Of a stretch of 7,366 nucleotides of DNA, positions 1 to 6,886 are shown in pieces. The stretch is from Thermomicrobiales bacterium (GTDB taxonomy: Bacteria > Chloroflexota > Chloroflexia > Thermomicrobiales > UBA6265). How positions within the stretch are numbered: the stretch's first letter is position 1; each line of letters opens with the position of its first letter. The DNA lies in contig JAUJMG010000195.1 in the NCBI GenBank assembly GCA_030446955.1, forward strand, positions 1-7,366. Direction: 5' to 3'. The translations under genes and the position numbers were made by a program. The notes under the pieces are model-generated. The model had not been told where the DNA came from. It worked only from the letters and a program-made list of their open reading frames with translations, and made no database searches.

Positions 1-61
1 GGGCGACGCGCAGCGGACGAGGCCCCCCCCGCCTCCTGGAGAGAACGAGATGGGGGATGTC
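1..61. other. Edge sequence downstream of the MalG-like gene
   Basis: This short stretch follows the stop codon of the MalG-like permease gene. On the minus strand it carries a Shine-Dalgarno-like AGGAGG (plus positions 32-37) followed by a run of eight G (23-30). This could be the ribosome site of a further operon gene beyond the window. However, no ATG, GTG or TTG lies at a normal distance before the edge, so no gene is called. No terminator hairpin is evident, so the transcript may continue. Confidence 0.3.
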
Positions 62-964
<903 letters not shown>

Positions 965-965
965 C

Positions 966-1967
966 CTACGCCTCCTCGACCCGAACGAGCCGCGTGTACA
1001 TGATGACCATCAGGCCGATGCAGAGGAAGATGACCACGCTGGCAGCGGACCCGAGGCCAAGTCGCTGGACCTCGATCAACTTTTGCCGGGCATAGACCGC
1101 GATGGTCATCGTCTCCGGGGCCGAACCTCGCATCACGTAGACGATGTCGAAGACGCGGAACGCGTCCAGGGTACGGAAGATGAGCGCCACGAGCAGGGCG
1201 GGTTTGAGCAGCGGCAGCGTCATCTGCCAAAACTGCTGCCACTTGCTCGCCCCGTCGATCCTGGCCGCCTCGTAGACATCCTCGGGGATGATCTGGAGGC
1301 CGGCCAGCAGGAGGAGCGCCATGAACGGCGTCGTCTTCCAGACATCAACGGAGATGATGACGGGCAAGACGGTGGAAGAGTTGGCCGTGAAGGCGATCTT
1401 GTTCTCGGGGAAGATGCTCGCCAGGGTGCCGCCGATACCGGGGATCCAGTCCACCAATTGAGGGAGTCGAACGACCAACAAATCGTTGATGACGCCGAAG
1501 ACATCTTGATACATCCAGGCCCACATGCGCGAGGAGACGACCGTCGGGATCGCCCAGGGAATCAGCATCGCGGTCCGCACCAGGCCGCGCCCTTTGAAGT
1601 TGGAGTGGATTACCAGGGCGATGACCATCCCAAGGATGGTTTCGGCCGCGACGGAGCTCACGGTAAAGACGATTGTGTGCCAAAGCGCAGAGATGAACTG
1701 GCTGTCCTCGAAGAGACGCTGATAGTTGGTGAATCCGATGTACTCGACTTCACGCGACGACGCCAAGCGAGCGTTCGTGAAGCTGAGGCGGAATGTTTGG
1801 AAGAGTGGGTAGACGGCGACGATGGCGACGACGAGCAGGCTCGGCGCCACCAACAGCCACGCGAGCCGTTCCCGCGCCCTGGCCCACGAACTTTGCGGCG
1901 CATCTGAGAGCTTGACGCCTGCCGACGCCGGCTGAGCAAGGGGAGCGCTGACCACCTGCTGGCTCAT
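966..1967 (-). CDS. Sugar ABC transporter permease, MalF type (binding-protein-dependent inner-membrane component)
   Basis: Predicted 333-residue permease that pairs with the MalG-like protein to form the channel of a CUT1 sugar importer. Hydrophobic segments are seen near residues 36-56, 97-121, 131-152, 200-224, 254-276 and 307-325. The EAA loop is at about 233-256 (EAARIDGASKW, then LPLLKP), the site that contacts the ATPase. Motifs such as SFTNARL, FTNYQRLF and LRTLDAFRVFD-like text (here FRTLDAFRVFDIVYVM) are typical of the MalF/UgpA family. The reading frame is open for 50 more codons upstream, but that extension runs through a hairpin-rich spacer. The ATG at 1967 has AAGGTGG 5 nt upstream (plus 1973-1979), so I use it. 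The protein lacks the long periplasmic insertion of E. coli MalF, as is common outside enterobacteria. It is co-transcribed with the binding protein and overlaps the ribosome site of the MalG-like gene. Confidence 0.94.
   Translation of the reverse strand: MSQQVVSAPLAQPASAGVKLSDAPQSSWARARERLAWLLVAPSLLVVAIVAVYPLFQTFRLSFTNARLASSREVEYIGFTNYQRLFEDSQFISALWHTIVFTVSSVAAETILGMVIALVIHSNFKGRGLVRTAMLIPWAIPTVVSSRMWAWMYQDVFGVINDLLVVRLPQLVDWIPGIGGTLASIFPENKIAFTANSSTVLPVIISVDVWKTTPFMALLLLAGLQIIPEDVYEAARIDGASKWQQFWQMTLPLLKPALLVALIFRTLDAFRVFDIVYVMRGSAPETMTIAVYARQKLIEVQRLGLGSAASVVIFLCIGLMVIMYTRLVRVEEA
971..977 (-). promoter_or_regulatory. Ribosome binding site of the MalG-like gene, inside the MalF-like coding end
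   Basis: GAGGAGG on the minus strand lies within the last codons of the upstream permease gene, 6 nt before the ATG at 964. The stop codon at 966-968 and this start are separated by a single base, so ribosomes finishing the first permease can re-initiate. This fits the 1:1 dimer the two proteins form. Confidence 0.75.
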
Positions 1968-1986
1968 TCCAGCCACCTTTCCGAGT

Positions 1987-2057
1987 ACCAGGGAGGGGGC
2001 AATGGTGCCCCCTCCCTGGTGACCGATGCGGTCGGGTGAGGCGCGCGCCTGCGCGCC
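1987..2057 (-). promoter_or_regulatory. Three tandem hairpins between binding-protein and permease genes
   Basis: The 100-nt spacer after the binding-protein stop holds three perfect inverted repeats. In transcription order they are: a 7-bp GC-only stem with a 4-nt loop (2040-2057, GGCGCGC arms), a 5-bp stem with a 3-nt loop (2021-2033, GACCG arms), and a 15-bp stem with a 4-nt loop (1987-2020, arm starting ACCAGGGAGG). The last ends 7 nt before the permease Shine-Dalgarno. None is followed by a U tract, so complete termination is unlikely. By analogy with malE-malF intercistronic elements, which protect the upstream message from 3' exonucleases and lower downstream expression, these probably give excess binding protein over permease. 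The structure is seen directly; the role is inferred. Confidence 0.75.
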
Positions 2058-2067
2058 GCCGGCGTTC

Positions 2068-3501
2068 CTACTCTTCGATGATGCTCGAGATTTGGTCCTC
2101 CATCTCCTGGGCCGCACCCGCCGCGTCCTTTTGCCCGGTCAAGACCTGGTTCAGGAGCGTGTGGTAGGCGATGGAGACCTCGTTGTACAGCTCCCCGGTG
2201 ACGCTGGAGGGGCGGGCGACTGCCCCGCCCTGGAACACTTCCTTCAGTCGTGGAATGAACTCGCTGGCCTCAGCCACCTCAGGCGCGTCGTAGACGGAGG
2301 CGATGGTGGGCAGGTGGCTCCGCTCGACGGCGAAGCTCAGCTGGAGCTCGGGGCTGCACAAGAACTTGACGAGCTCGATGCCGGCCTCCTGGTTCTGGGA
2401 ATACTGGGAGACCATCAACTGCCAGCCACCGAGGGTGTCAGCATGGCGGGCATCCGGCCCGTTCCCCTTCGGCAGCGGCGAGACTCCCACCTTGCCCTCC
2501 GTAGCTGCCGATTCCTGGCTCGTCGCATACGCATACGGCCAGTTGCGCAGGAAGGCGGCGTTGCCGGCGGTGAAGACGTTGAGCGAGTCTGGCTCCTGGT
2601 AGGTGGTCACGCCCTGCGGAGCAATCGTGCCTACCCAGCTCTTGGCCCGCTCAAAGGAGGCAATCGCCTGCTCGTTGTTGACGCTCACGGTGCCGTCCGG
2701 CTCGACGATCGTGCCGCCGCCGTATGAGTACTGCCACTCCAAGCCGTTGCAGGTCAGCCCCTCGTACACGTTGCCCTGGAACACGAAGCCGTAGAAGTCC
2801 GGGTTGGCGGCCCGCTCACCATCCTGAATGGTCTGCGCTGTGGTCGTCAACTCGTCCCACGTGGTCGGCGGCTGGAGGGAGTACTTCTCCAGCAGATCGG
2901 TCCGGTAGAAGAGCAGACCAGCGTCCGTGTACCAGGGCATGCCAACCAGCTTCTCGTCCACCGTGTTGTTGGCGACGATCGCCTCGAAGTGCTGACCCGC
3001 CAGATCCGAAAGGGACTCCTTAAGGTCTATGGCGTGCTCGGCGAGGATACCCGGCCAGATCACGTCGATCTGGTAAACGTCAATGTCGCCCGACTGGCCA
3101 GCAAACTGCTGGTTGTAGGCCGCGAGGCGGTCCGTTGCGGACGTTTCGCCAGCAACAAACTCAGCTGTAGCGCCCGTGGTCTGGCTAAAGAGTGCGAGGG
3201 CCGCCTCCTGCCATGCCCGGTCTGGATTACTTGGATCAGTAAGCATCGCCCGGACCGTCTGGCCTTGGAGGTCCGTCCGCAAGCCCGCCGGAGCGACGAG
3301 CGTCCTAAACCCACCAGCACCCGCCGTGGGGGTGCTGTCCTGAGCGAACGCGCGACGAGGGCTGCCTGCCAGCATCGCCAGCGCCGAACTGCTGATCCCG
3401 AGAGCGACACCACGGCGCACCATCTCGCGCCGTGAGATCCGCCCCCGCATGTACTCACTCATCAACCGACCAACAGCTTTCGTCTCGTCCTTAGCCTGCA
3501 C
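2068..3501 (-). CDS. Extracellular sugar-binding protein of an ABC importer, trehalose/maltose (ThuE/LpqY-like) type, Tat-type signal
   Basis: Predicted 477-residue solute-binding protein that captures sugar outside the membrane and hands it to the two permeases encoded downstream. Using the GTG start at 3501, a twin-arginine-type signal is seen: RISRREMVRRG at about 22-32, a hydrophobic stretch VALGISSSALAMLAG, then AFA before Gln-54 as a likely signal-peptidase I site. There is no lipobox cysteine. The mature part has family-1-type binding-protein features: DVYQIDVIWPG (about 141-151), MPWYTDAGLLFYRTDLL (about 188-204), EGLTCNGLEWQYSYGGG (about 247-263) and FTAGNAAFLRNWPYA (about 310-324). 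The LTCN.LEW..SYGGG block is what I associate with trehalose/maltose binders such as ThuE, LpqY and archaeal TMBP, so that substrate class is favoured but not proven. An upstream in-frame GTG at 3540 is possible, but AGGAGG sits inside that extension and 9 nt before the GTG at 3501, which fixes the start there. Confidence 0.92.
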   Translation of the reverse strand: MQAKDETKAVGRLMSEYMRGRISRREMVRRGVALGISSSALAMLAGSPRRAFAQDSTPTAGAGGFRTLVAPAGLRTDLQGQTVRAMLTDPSNPDRAWQEAALALFSQTTGATAEFVAGETSATDRLAAYNQQFAGQSGDIDVYQIDVIWPGILAEHAIDLKESLSDLAGQHFEAIVANNTVDEKLVGMPWYTDAGLLFYRTDLLEKYSLQPPTTWDELTTTAQTIQDGERAANPDFYGFVFQGNVYEGLTCNGLEWQYSYGGGTIVEPDGTVSVNNEQAIASFERAKSWVGTIAPQGVTTYQEPDSLNVFTAGNAAFLRNWPYAYATSQESAATEGKVGVSPLPKGNGPDARHADTLGGWQLMVSQYSQNQEAGIELVKFLCSPELQLSFAVERSHLPTIASVYDAPEVAEASEFIPRLKEVFQGGAVARPSSVTGELYNEVSIAYHTLLNQVLTGQKDAAGAAQEMEDQISSIIEE

Positions 3502-3510
3502 TGGCGCTCT

Positions 3511-3516
3511 CCTCCT
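3511..3516 (-). promoter_or_regulatory. Ribosome binding site that sets the binding-protein start
   Basis: A full AGGAGG (extending to AGGAGGAG) on the minus strand lies 7-9 nt before the GTG at 3501. The longer reading frame beginning at GTG 3540 would bury this site in its codons 9-10 and has no comparable site of its own. The alternative inner ATG codons at 3462 and 3450 lack such a sequence. Confidence 0.8.
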
Positions 3517-3635
3517 GGTTGGACCTGCTCCGGACGCCACCGTCCGGGAGTTGCACCACTCGGTGCTCGCGGAAGCTAGACGCCCACCCAGGGCGATCCG
3601 GGGGTCCCCACAAGTAACCTACCCGTCAAAGGGGG

Positions 3636-3665
3636 CTTATATCCCTTCCCTTTCACGTCCGTCAA
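3636..3665 (-). promoter_or_regulatory. Sigma70-type promoter of the sugar-transport operon
   Basis: On the minus strand, TTGACG (plus 3660-3665, five of six consensus bases) is followed after 18 nt by TATAAG (plus 3636-3641, five of six). The predicted transcription start is near 3629, leaving a leader of roughly 128 nt before the GTG at 3501. The leader contains a small 5-bp hairpin at 3553-3566. The TTGACGG heptamer of the -35 recurs in the same orientation at 3623-3629, right at the predicted start, 36 bp away; there is no -10 at a proper distance from that second copy. This is the best promoter match I found in the window. Confidence 0.7.
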
Positions 3666-3690
3666 GCGTCTAAGCGACACCTTCGTGCGC

Positions 3691-3716
3691 AGTTCGTACC
3701 GTTTCCGCCACGAACT
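3691..3716. promoter_or_regulatory. 7-7 bp inverted repeat upstream of the promoter, operator candidate
   Basis: AGTTCGT and ACGAACT form a perfect 7-bp inverted repeat with a 12-nt spacer, centred about 38 bp upstream of the -35 box of the transport promoter. Half-site separation of about 19 bp centre to centre (roughly two helical turns) suits a dimeric regulator contacting two successive major grooves on one face. Position upstream of the -35 would fit an activator better than a steric repressor. No regulator gene is in the window. The repeat is seen; the function is inferred. Confidence 0.4.
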
Positions 3717-3754
3717 TTCCCCGTCGGCCCACTTGGACTGCTACGGATAGAGCA

Positions 3755-3826
3755 CCGGCACCCGGCTGCCGGAATCTACGTCTAATACGCTTCGATGGGC
3801 GTCTGGTCGAGACGAGCCGAAAGCGT
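3755..3826 (-). terminator. Weak terminator candidate after the BtpA-family gene
   Basis: About 44 nt past the stop codon, 3787-3826 can form a compound hairpin: outer arms ACGCTT and AAGCGT, continued by CG/CG past a one-base bulge, and an inner 5-bp stem CGTCT/AGACG (3800-3814). A second small hairpin with CCGGCA/TGCCGG arms (3755-3772, 6-nt loop) follows. Neither has a U tract, so this is not a classical intrinsic terminator. It could mark the end of the BtpA transcript, or the transcript could run on into the transport operon. Confidence 0.35.
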
Positions 3827-3869
3827 CGATCCAGCGAGACCACAAAGAATCGACCACTGAAGGGCCGCC

Positions 3870-4703
3870 CTAGACGACGTCATCAACGGCCGCCATCAAC
3901 TCCCGCACCCGCTCCCGGTCCACCGGATTCCAAGTCACACCATCGACCTTGAGACTCGAGCCCACAACCGCCCCATCAGCGTGCCGCAGTAACTCGGCTG
4001 CCTGACTGGCCCGAAACCCCGTATTGATCAGCACCGGCACGCCGGTCTCCGCCACCGCCGCCGCGACCTCAGCGAGCCCGGAAGCGTCTACCGGCTGGCC
4101 AGTGATGGGACCGGACACGCAGATGGCATCCGGACTGGAGGAGAAGACGATCGAGCGCGCGACCTCCGCGACTGGCCGCGGGGCCAGCTGGGCGGCGAAC
4201 TCGGCGTTGATGTTGAAGAGCAGCCGCACCCATTCCGCACCGATTTCTCGCCGGTAGCGAAAGGCGTCACCGGCAGAGCGAACCCAGAGGCCGAAGTCGC
4301 CCGCAAAGGCGCCCGCGAAGATTTCGCGGGCGAAGGCTGCTCCGGTCGCCGCCGCTACGGCAAGCGTCGCCCGGGGGTCCCAGAGCACGTCCACGCCAAA
4401 CGGCACGCTAAGCTCATCCGTGACAGACGCGACGACCGCGGCCATCGCCGCGACCGAGGCGACATCAGCATCCAGCCGGTAGGGCCGATCGTTCTCGTTG
4501 CAGAACATCACGGCGTGAATACCACCCTCCTGGAGGGCGACAAGATCTCGCCGGACCCAATCCCGGACCGCACCGACTCCGCCAGCGGCATCGTAGAGCG
4601 GAGTTCCCGGCAGCGCCGGCAGGTGCACCATGCCGATGATGGGCTTCGGGGCCCCCGTGAGTTCGGCAAGCCAGTTGGGACGATTGGTCGTCGCTTCTGC
4701 CAT
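3870..4703 (-). CDS. BtpA/SgcQ-family TIM-barrel protein
   Basis: Predicted 277-residue soluble cytoplasmic protein of the BtpA family, normal length for the family. Conserved blocks run along the whole chain: PIIGMVHLPALPGTP (21-35), GGIHAVMFCNENDRPY (60-75), PFGVDVLWDP (101-110), EWVRLLFNINAEF (157-169), DAICVSGPITGQPV (192-205), VPVLINTGFRASQAAELL (222-239) and GAVVGSSLKVDGVTWNPVD (244-262). The last two resemble the glycine-rich phosphate-binding loops of barrel strands 7-8, suggesting a phosphorylated ligand. In cyanobacteria BtpA was linked to photosystem I protein stability; SgcQ lies in an E. coli carbohydrate operon. No reaction is established that I know of. No photosynthesis gene is near, and a sugar ABC operon follows directly, so a role in sugar metabolism is the better guess. 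The ATG at 4703 has AGGAG upstream, but 12 nt away, which is long; the conserved GMVHLPALPG block soon after supports the start. Confidence 0.9.
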   Translation of the reverse strand: MAEATTNRPNWLAELTGAPKPIIGMVHLPALPGTPLYDAAGGVGAVRDWVRRDLVALQEGGIHAVMFCNENDRPYRLDADVASVAAMAAVVASVTDELSVPFGVDVLWDPRATLAVAAATGAAFAREIFAGAFAGDFGLWVRSAGDAFRYRREIGAEWVRLLFNINAEFAAQLAPRPVAEVARSIVFSSSPDAICVSGPITGQPVDASGLAEVAAAVAETGVPVLINTGFRASQAAELLRHADGAVVGSSLKVDGVTWNPVDRERVRELMAAVDDVV

Positions 4704-4897
4704 GGGGACTCGGTACTCCTGCTGCGCGAGCCATCGAATCGGCCAGTCAGCTTACCGCACGCGAACGGCATGCTTGTTTCGAAGCTGCACCTCACGCCAC
4801 CACTCATGCTCCAGGTGCAGCGAGGAAGGGAGAGACAGGAACAACCCCATCAGTCCCCTCACGCAGGGTAAAGGTCCGAGCGAGTCGGACCTGCCCT
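4704..4897 (-). promoter_or_regulatory. Structured leader of the BtpA-family gene, function unknown
   Basis: The region upstream of the BtpA start has no gene but several inverted repeats that would form in its transcript. These are an 8-bp perfect stem AGGTCCGA/TCGGACCT with a 5-nt loop (4872-4892), extendable past a small internal loop by four pairs (4865-4897); a 9-bp perfect repeat GCTGCACCT/AGGTGCAGC around 20 nt (4784-4821), whose interior can form a 4-bp sub-stem; and a 6-bp stem with one G-U pair (4757-4773). I could not match it to a known riboswitch or T-box. No convincing -35/-10 pair was seen. The rest of this gap, 4898-5005, shows only a short 5-bp repeat (4986-4998). Confidence 0.4.
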
Positions 4898-5005
4898 ACC
4901 CCTCTAACGAGACCGACAACGCGTGGGCGTGGCTGGTGCCCTGCCGGTCGATGACAAAGCCCCATGGCGTTGACCTGACCGGGCTCTCGTAGGACGAGGA
5001 TGCGA

Positions 5006-5033
5006 GAAGGGCAGGCCGTCGGGCCTGCCCTTC
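5006..5033 (-). terminator. Hairpin terminator candidate after the secreted unknown gene
   Basis: A perfect 12-bp inverted repeat (GAAGGGCAGGCC arm, 4-nt loop GTCG) begins 24 nt past the stop codon at 5058. It is the strongest hairpin in this intergenic region and is placed as expected for an end-of-transcript signal. The minus-strand 3' side ends CTTCTCGC rather than in a T run, so release may be inefficient or Rho-dependent, or the hairpin may serve to protect the 3' end. Confidence 0.6.
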
Positions 5034-5057
5034 CAGCTACAACCTGATCGTTGCCGC

Positions 5058-6332
5058 TTACTGATAGATGACGAGATCCGGAACGGGATCCAAGGCGAGG
5101 ACTTCTTTCGCCGACATCAGCGGCTTGTCCTGCCGATAAAAGAGCTTGATCCCGTGGAACTGGATCGGCTCGTTGGTGATCAGCGCCTCGTACGTCCCAA
5201 TCTTAAGATCCGCGTCTCCCCAGCCGTCTGCGTCGATCACCAGCTGGACGTTCGGGACCGGGCTAATAGTGTCCTTGTTGGTGATCATTTCGTGCAGGAA
5301 CTGGTGAACGATCAAGATCTTCGGCGGCAGCCCCTTCTCAGCGACGAGCTTCGCCAGGGTCTCCTGAGCGTACGTCACATCGGCCCCGTCGATCTGGCCG
5401 AAGTGGACGCCGGGAGTCTCGCCCTCCTCCATTGCGAATTCAGGGTCTAGCGCAAGGTGGACGTTGGGACGCTCCAGCCAGGGCATGACCTGCTCGATTT
5501 CACCCTTGACTCCGCGTCTCCCGATCTGGACATCCAGAATGAGTTGCAACCCGTTCTGCTCGGTGAAGTCGGCGTACGCGTCCAACGTCTCCGTGTCAGT
5601 CGAGAGCAAGTAGGTGCCGTCGGCACCGGCCTCGCCCTGCGCCACGGTCGCGATCACCTCCAAGGCGAGCATCACCGGCCGGCTGGGATCGGCTGCCTCG
5701 TACTCCGCCGCCTGCTCCTGGAGCCGTGCGACGAGCTCTTCCCGCCCTTCAGCCCCATTAACACCGTACTCGCCGAGGATGCCCATGTTCTCGTCGTGCG
5801 GATGACCGTAGTAGGAGAGAATCCGGTACTTGGGCAGGAGACCGCCCTCATCCGTGGCCGCCACCACCTGGGCCGCATCCTGCGGGGTGAGGTTCAACGT
5901 CGGAGCCGTGGGCACTGCCGTCGGGATGGCCGCCGGAGGGGCCGTGGTCGCAGTGGGCGGTGCTTCAGCAACGACCTCAGCCGGATCTGCCTGACCCGTG
6001 TCGTTCTGCGCCAAGAGAGGCGCTGCATTGGAACTGGAGGCTGGTGGGCCGGCATCCATGCTGGAGACCATCCCGGCATCTGTCGAAGCGGCGAGCTGCA
6101 CGGGCTCTCCACGCCCCCCCGAAAGGGCGGTCGTCCCGACAAGCACCAACACCAGCACCGAGCTCAACATCCGCTCGGAAGGAAACCAGCCGGGTAGGGC
6201 AGGCGGCAACCAGATGGCGTTCACCGGCACGCGCCTGGGCCGCTCGGGTGTCGGTTCGGAACTTACCCACTGCGTTGAGAAAGGCCGGGGACCGGCTGAT
6301 CGCTGGTTGCGGAGGGCTAAACGAAATGGCAT
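5058..6332 (-). CDS. Uncharacterised membrane-anchored or secreted protein with low-complexity linker and conserved C-terminal domain
   Basis: Predicted protein of up to 424 residues that I cannot assign to a named family. The N-terminal 54 residues are rich in Arg and Pro, then comes one hydrophobic segment (MLSSVLVLVLVGTTAL, 55-70), so the rest is probably outside the cell. Residues about 75-150 are low complexity, rich in Ala, Pro and Thr, a likely spacer. Residues about 165-424 look like a folded alpha/beta domain with alternating beta strands and helices: YRILSYYGHPHDENMGILGEYG (169-190), LALEVIATVAQ (222-232), LQLILDVQIGR (262-272), VHLALDPEFAM (291-301), ILIVHQFLHEMI (339-350), VQLVIDADGWGD (362-373) and a C-terminal IKLFYRQDKPLMSAKEVLAL. 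Acidic residues and His at strand ends suggest a TIM-barrel, perhaps sugar-active, but this is inference. No Shine-Dalgarno was found before ATG 6332 or before the inner candidates GTG 6221 (Val-38) and ATG 6170 (Met-55), so the start is uncertain. It ends before a hairpin terminator candidate. Confidence 0.82.
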   Translation of the reverse strand: MPFRLALRNQRSAGPRPFSTQWVSSEPTPERPRRVPVNAIWLPPALPGWFPSERMLSSVLVLVLVGTTALSGGRGEPVQLAASTDAGMVSSMDAGPPASSSNAAPLLAQNDTGQADPAEVVAEAPPTATTAPPAAIPTAVPTAPTLNLTPQDAAQVVAATDEGGLLPKYRILSYYGHPHDENMGILGEYGVNGAEGREELVARLQEQAAEYEAADPSRPVMLALEVIATVAQGEAGADGTYLLSTDTETLDAYADFTEQNGLQLILDVQIGRRGVKGEIEQVMPWLERPNVHLALDPEFAMEEGETPGVHFGQIDGADVTYAQETLAKLVAEKGLPPKILIVHQFLHEMITNKDTISPVPNVQLVIDADGWGDADLKIGTYEALITNEPIQFHGIKLFYRQDKPLMSAKEVLALDPVPDLVIYQ

Positions 6333-6886
6333 GGCATCACCGGATTGGCCGGCCCTAGAGCAGGGCGGGCACGCGACACGTGACGCTGGGACACAGCATC
6401 AAACCAAGGAACGGCGAGCCACATGGTTGGCGGTCCTCCGTGCTGCGGCATCGCCTTCCCGGGAGGGCAACGGGACCCCCCTCTACGATGTCCGCCACGG
6501 TTGAGCCCGGGACGCTCGCGGGCACCGGCTCCACACGCTCGCGCCGGTGCATGAACATGGCACAACTCCCCACAGTGTGCCGTGGAGCCTACAGCATGCC
6601 AGATCGACCTTGTGCCGACAAGTCCAAGGCAGCTACCCATCTACCAGACGAATTGAGGTTGGCCTCCGCGCACCACGGCAACAGCGATGATCCTAGACCC
6701 ATCGGGCAGGGTTGGGTGCGCTCTTTGGACGCCCTCAAGAGGGACAGGGCCCTCTCCGAGCCTACGTCGGGTCACGAGGCGGACGAGTCCAACTGGGTAG
6801 GTCGCGCCGACAGCGCCCCATACATCGGACGCTGAGAGAGCCGCGAATTTTCCCTCTCCGCTCTCGACGCAGACGGACCTGACGAT
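6333..6886. other. Gene-free gap of 554 nt with scattered inverted repeats
   Basis: No reading frame here has a ribosome site, a recognisable domain or normal composition; the open frames on both strands are Arg/Gly/Pro-rich and overlap each other. Visible structures are an 8-bp repeat GCACCGGC/GCCGGTGC with a 13-nt spacer (6522-6550); next to it a 9-bp repeat with one G-T pair, CATGGCACA/TGTGCCGTG, with an 11-nt spacer (6556-6584); a 6-bp repeat AGAGGG/CCCTCT (6738-6755); and GAGAGC/GCTCTC with an 18-nt spacer (6836-6865) just past the L,D-transpeptidase stop, a weak terminator candidate. The promoter of the downstream secreted-protein gene should lie here, but I see no convincing -35/-10 pair. 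Confidence 0.5.

Noticed and set aside
20..37. Start of another operon gene after AGGAGG at 32-37
   Set aside because: No ATG, GTG or TTG occurs within a usable distance before the window edge.
2026..2727. Plus-strand frame of 233 codons opposite the binding-protein gene
   Set aside because: It is an antisense shadow of a well-recognised protein and its translation is low in complexity with no family resemblance.
3601..3629. Second promoter starting at the TTGACG copy at 3624-3629
   Set aside because: At 17-18 nt spacing the minus strand reads GACCCC, which is not a -10 element.
4508..4807. Minus-strand frame overlapping the start of the BtpA gene, as a leader peptide gene
   Set aside because: GGAG lies too close to its ATG, the Ser/Arg-rich product resembles nothing, and most of it is an out-of-frame reading of the BtpA gene.
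4780..4825. T-box-like GTGGTGGCGTG in the BtpA leader
   Set aside because: The canonical T-box continues GGTGGNACCGCG; the ACCGCG part is missing, and BtpA is not an aminoacyl-tRNA or amino-acid gene.
6380..6835. Plus-strand frame of 151 codons in the gene-free gap
   Set aside because: It has a GTG start without a Shine-Dalgarno, odd composition and no recognisable domain, and it overlaps equally plausible frames on the other strand.
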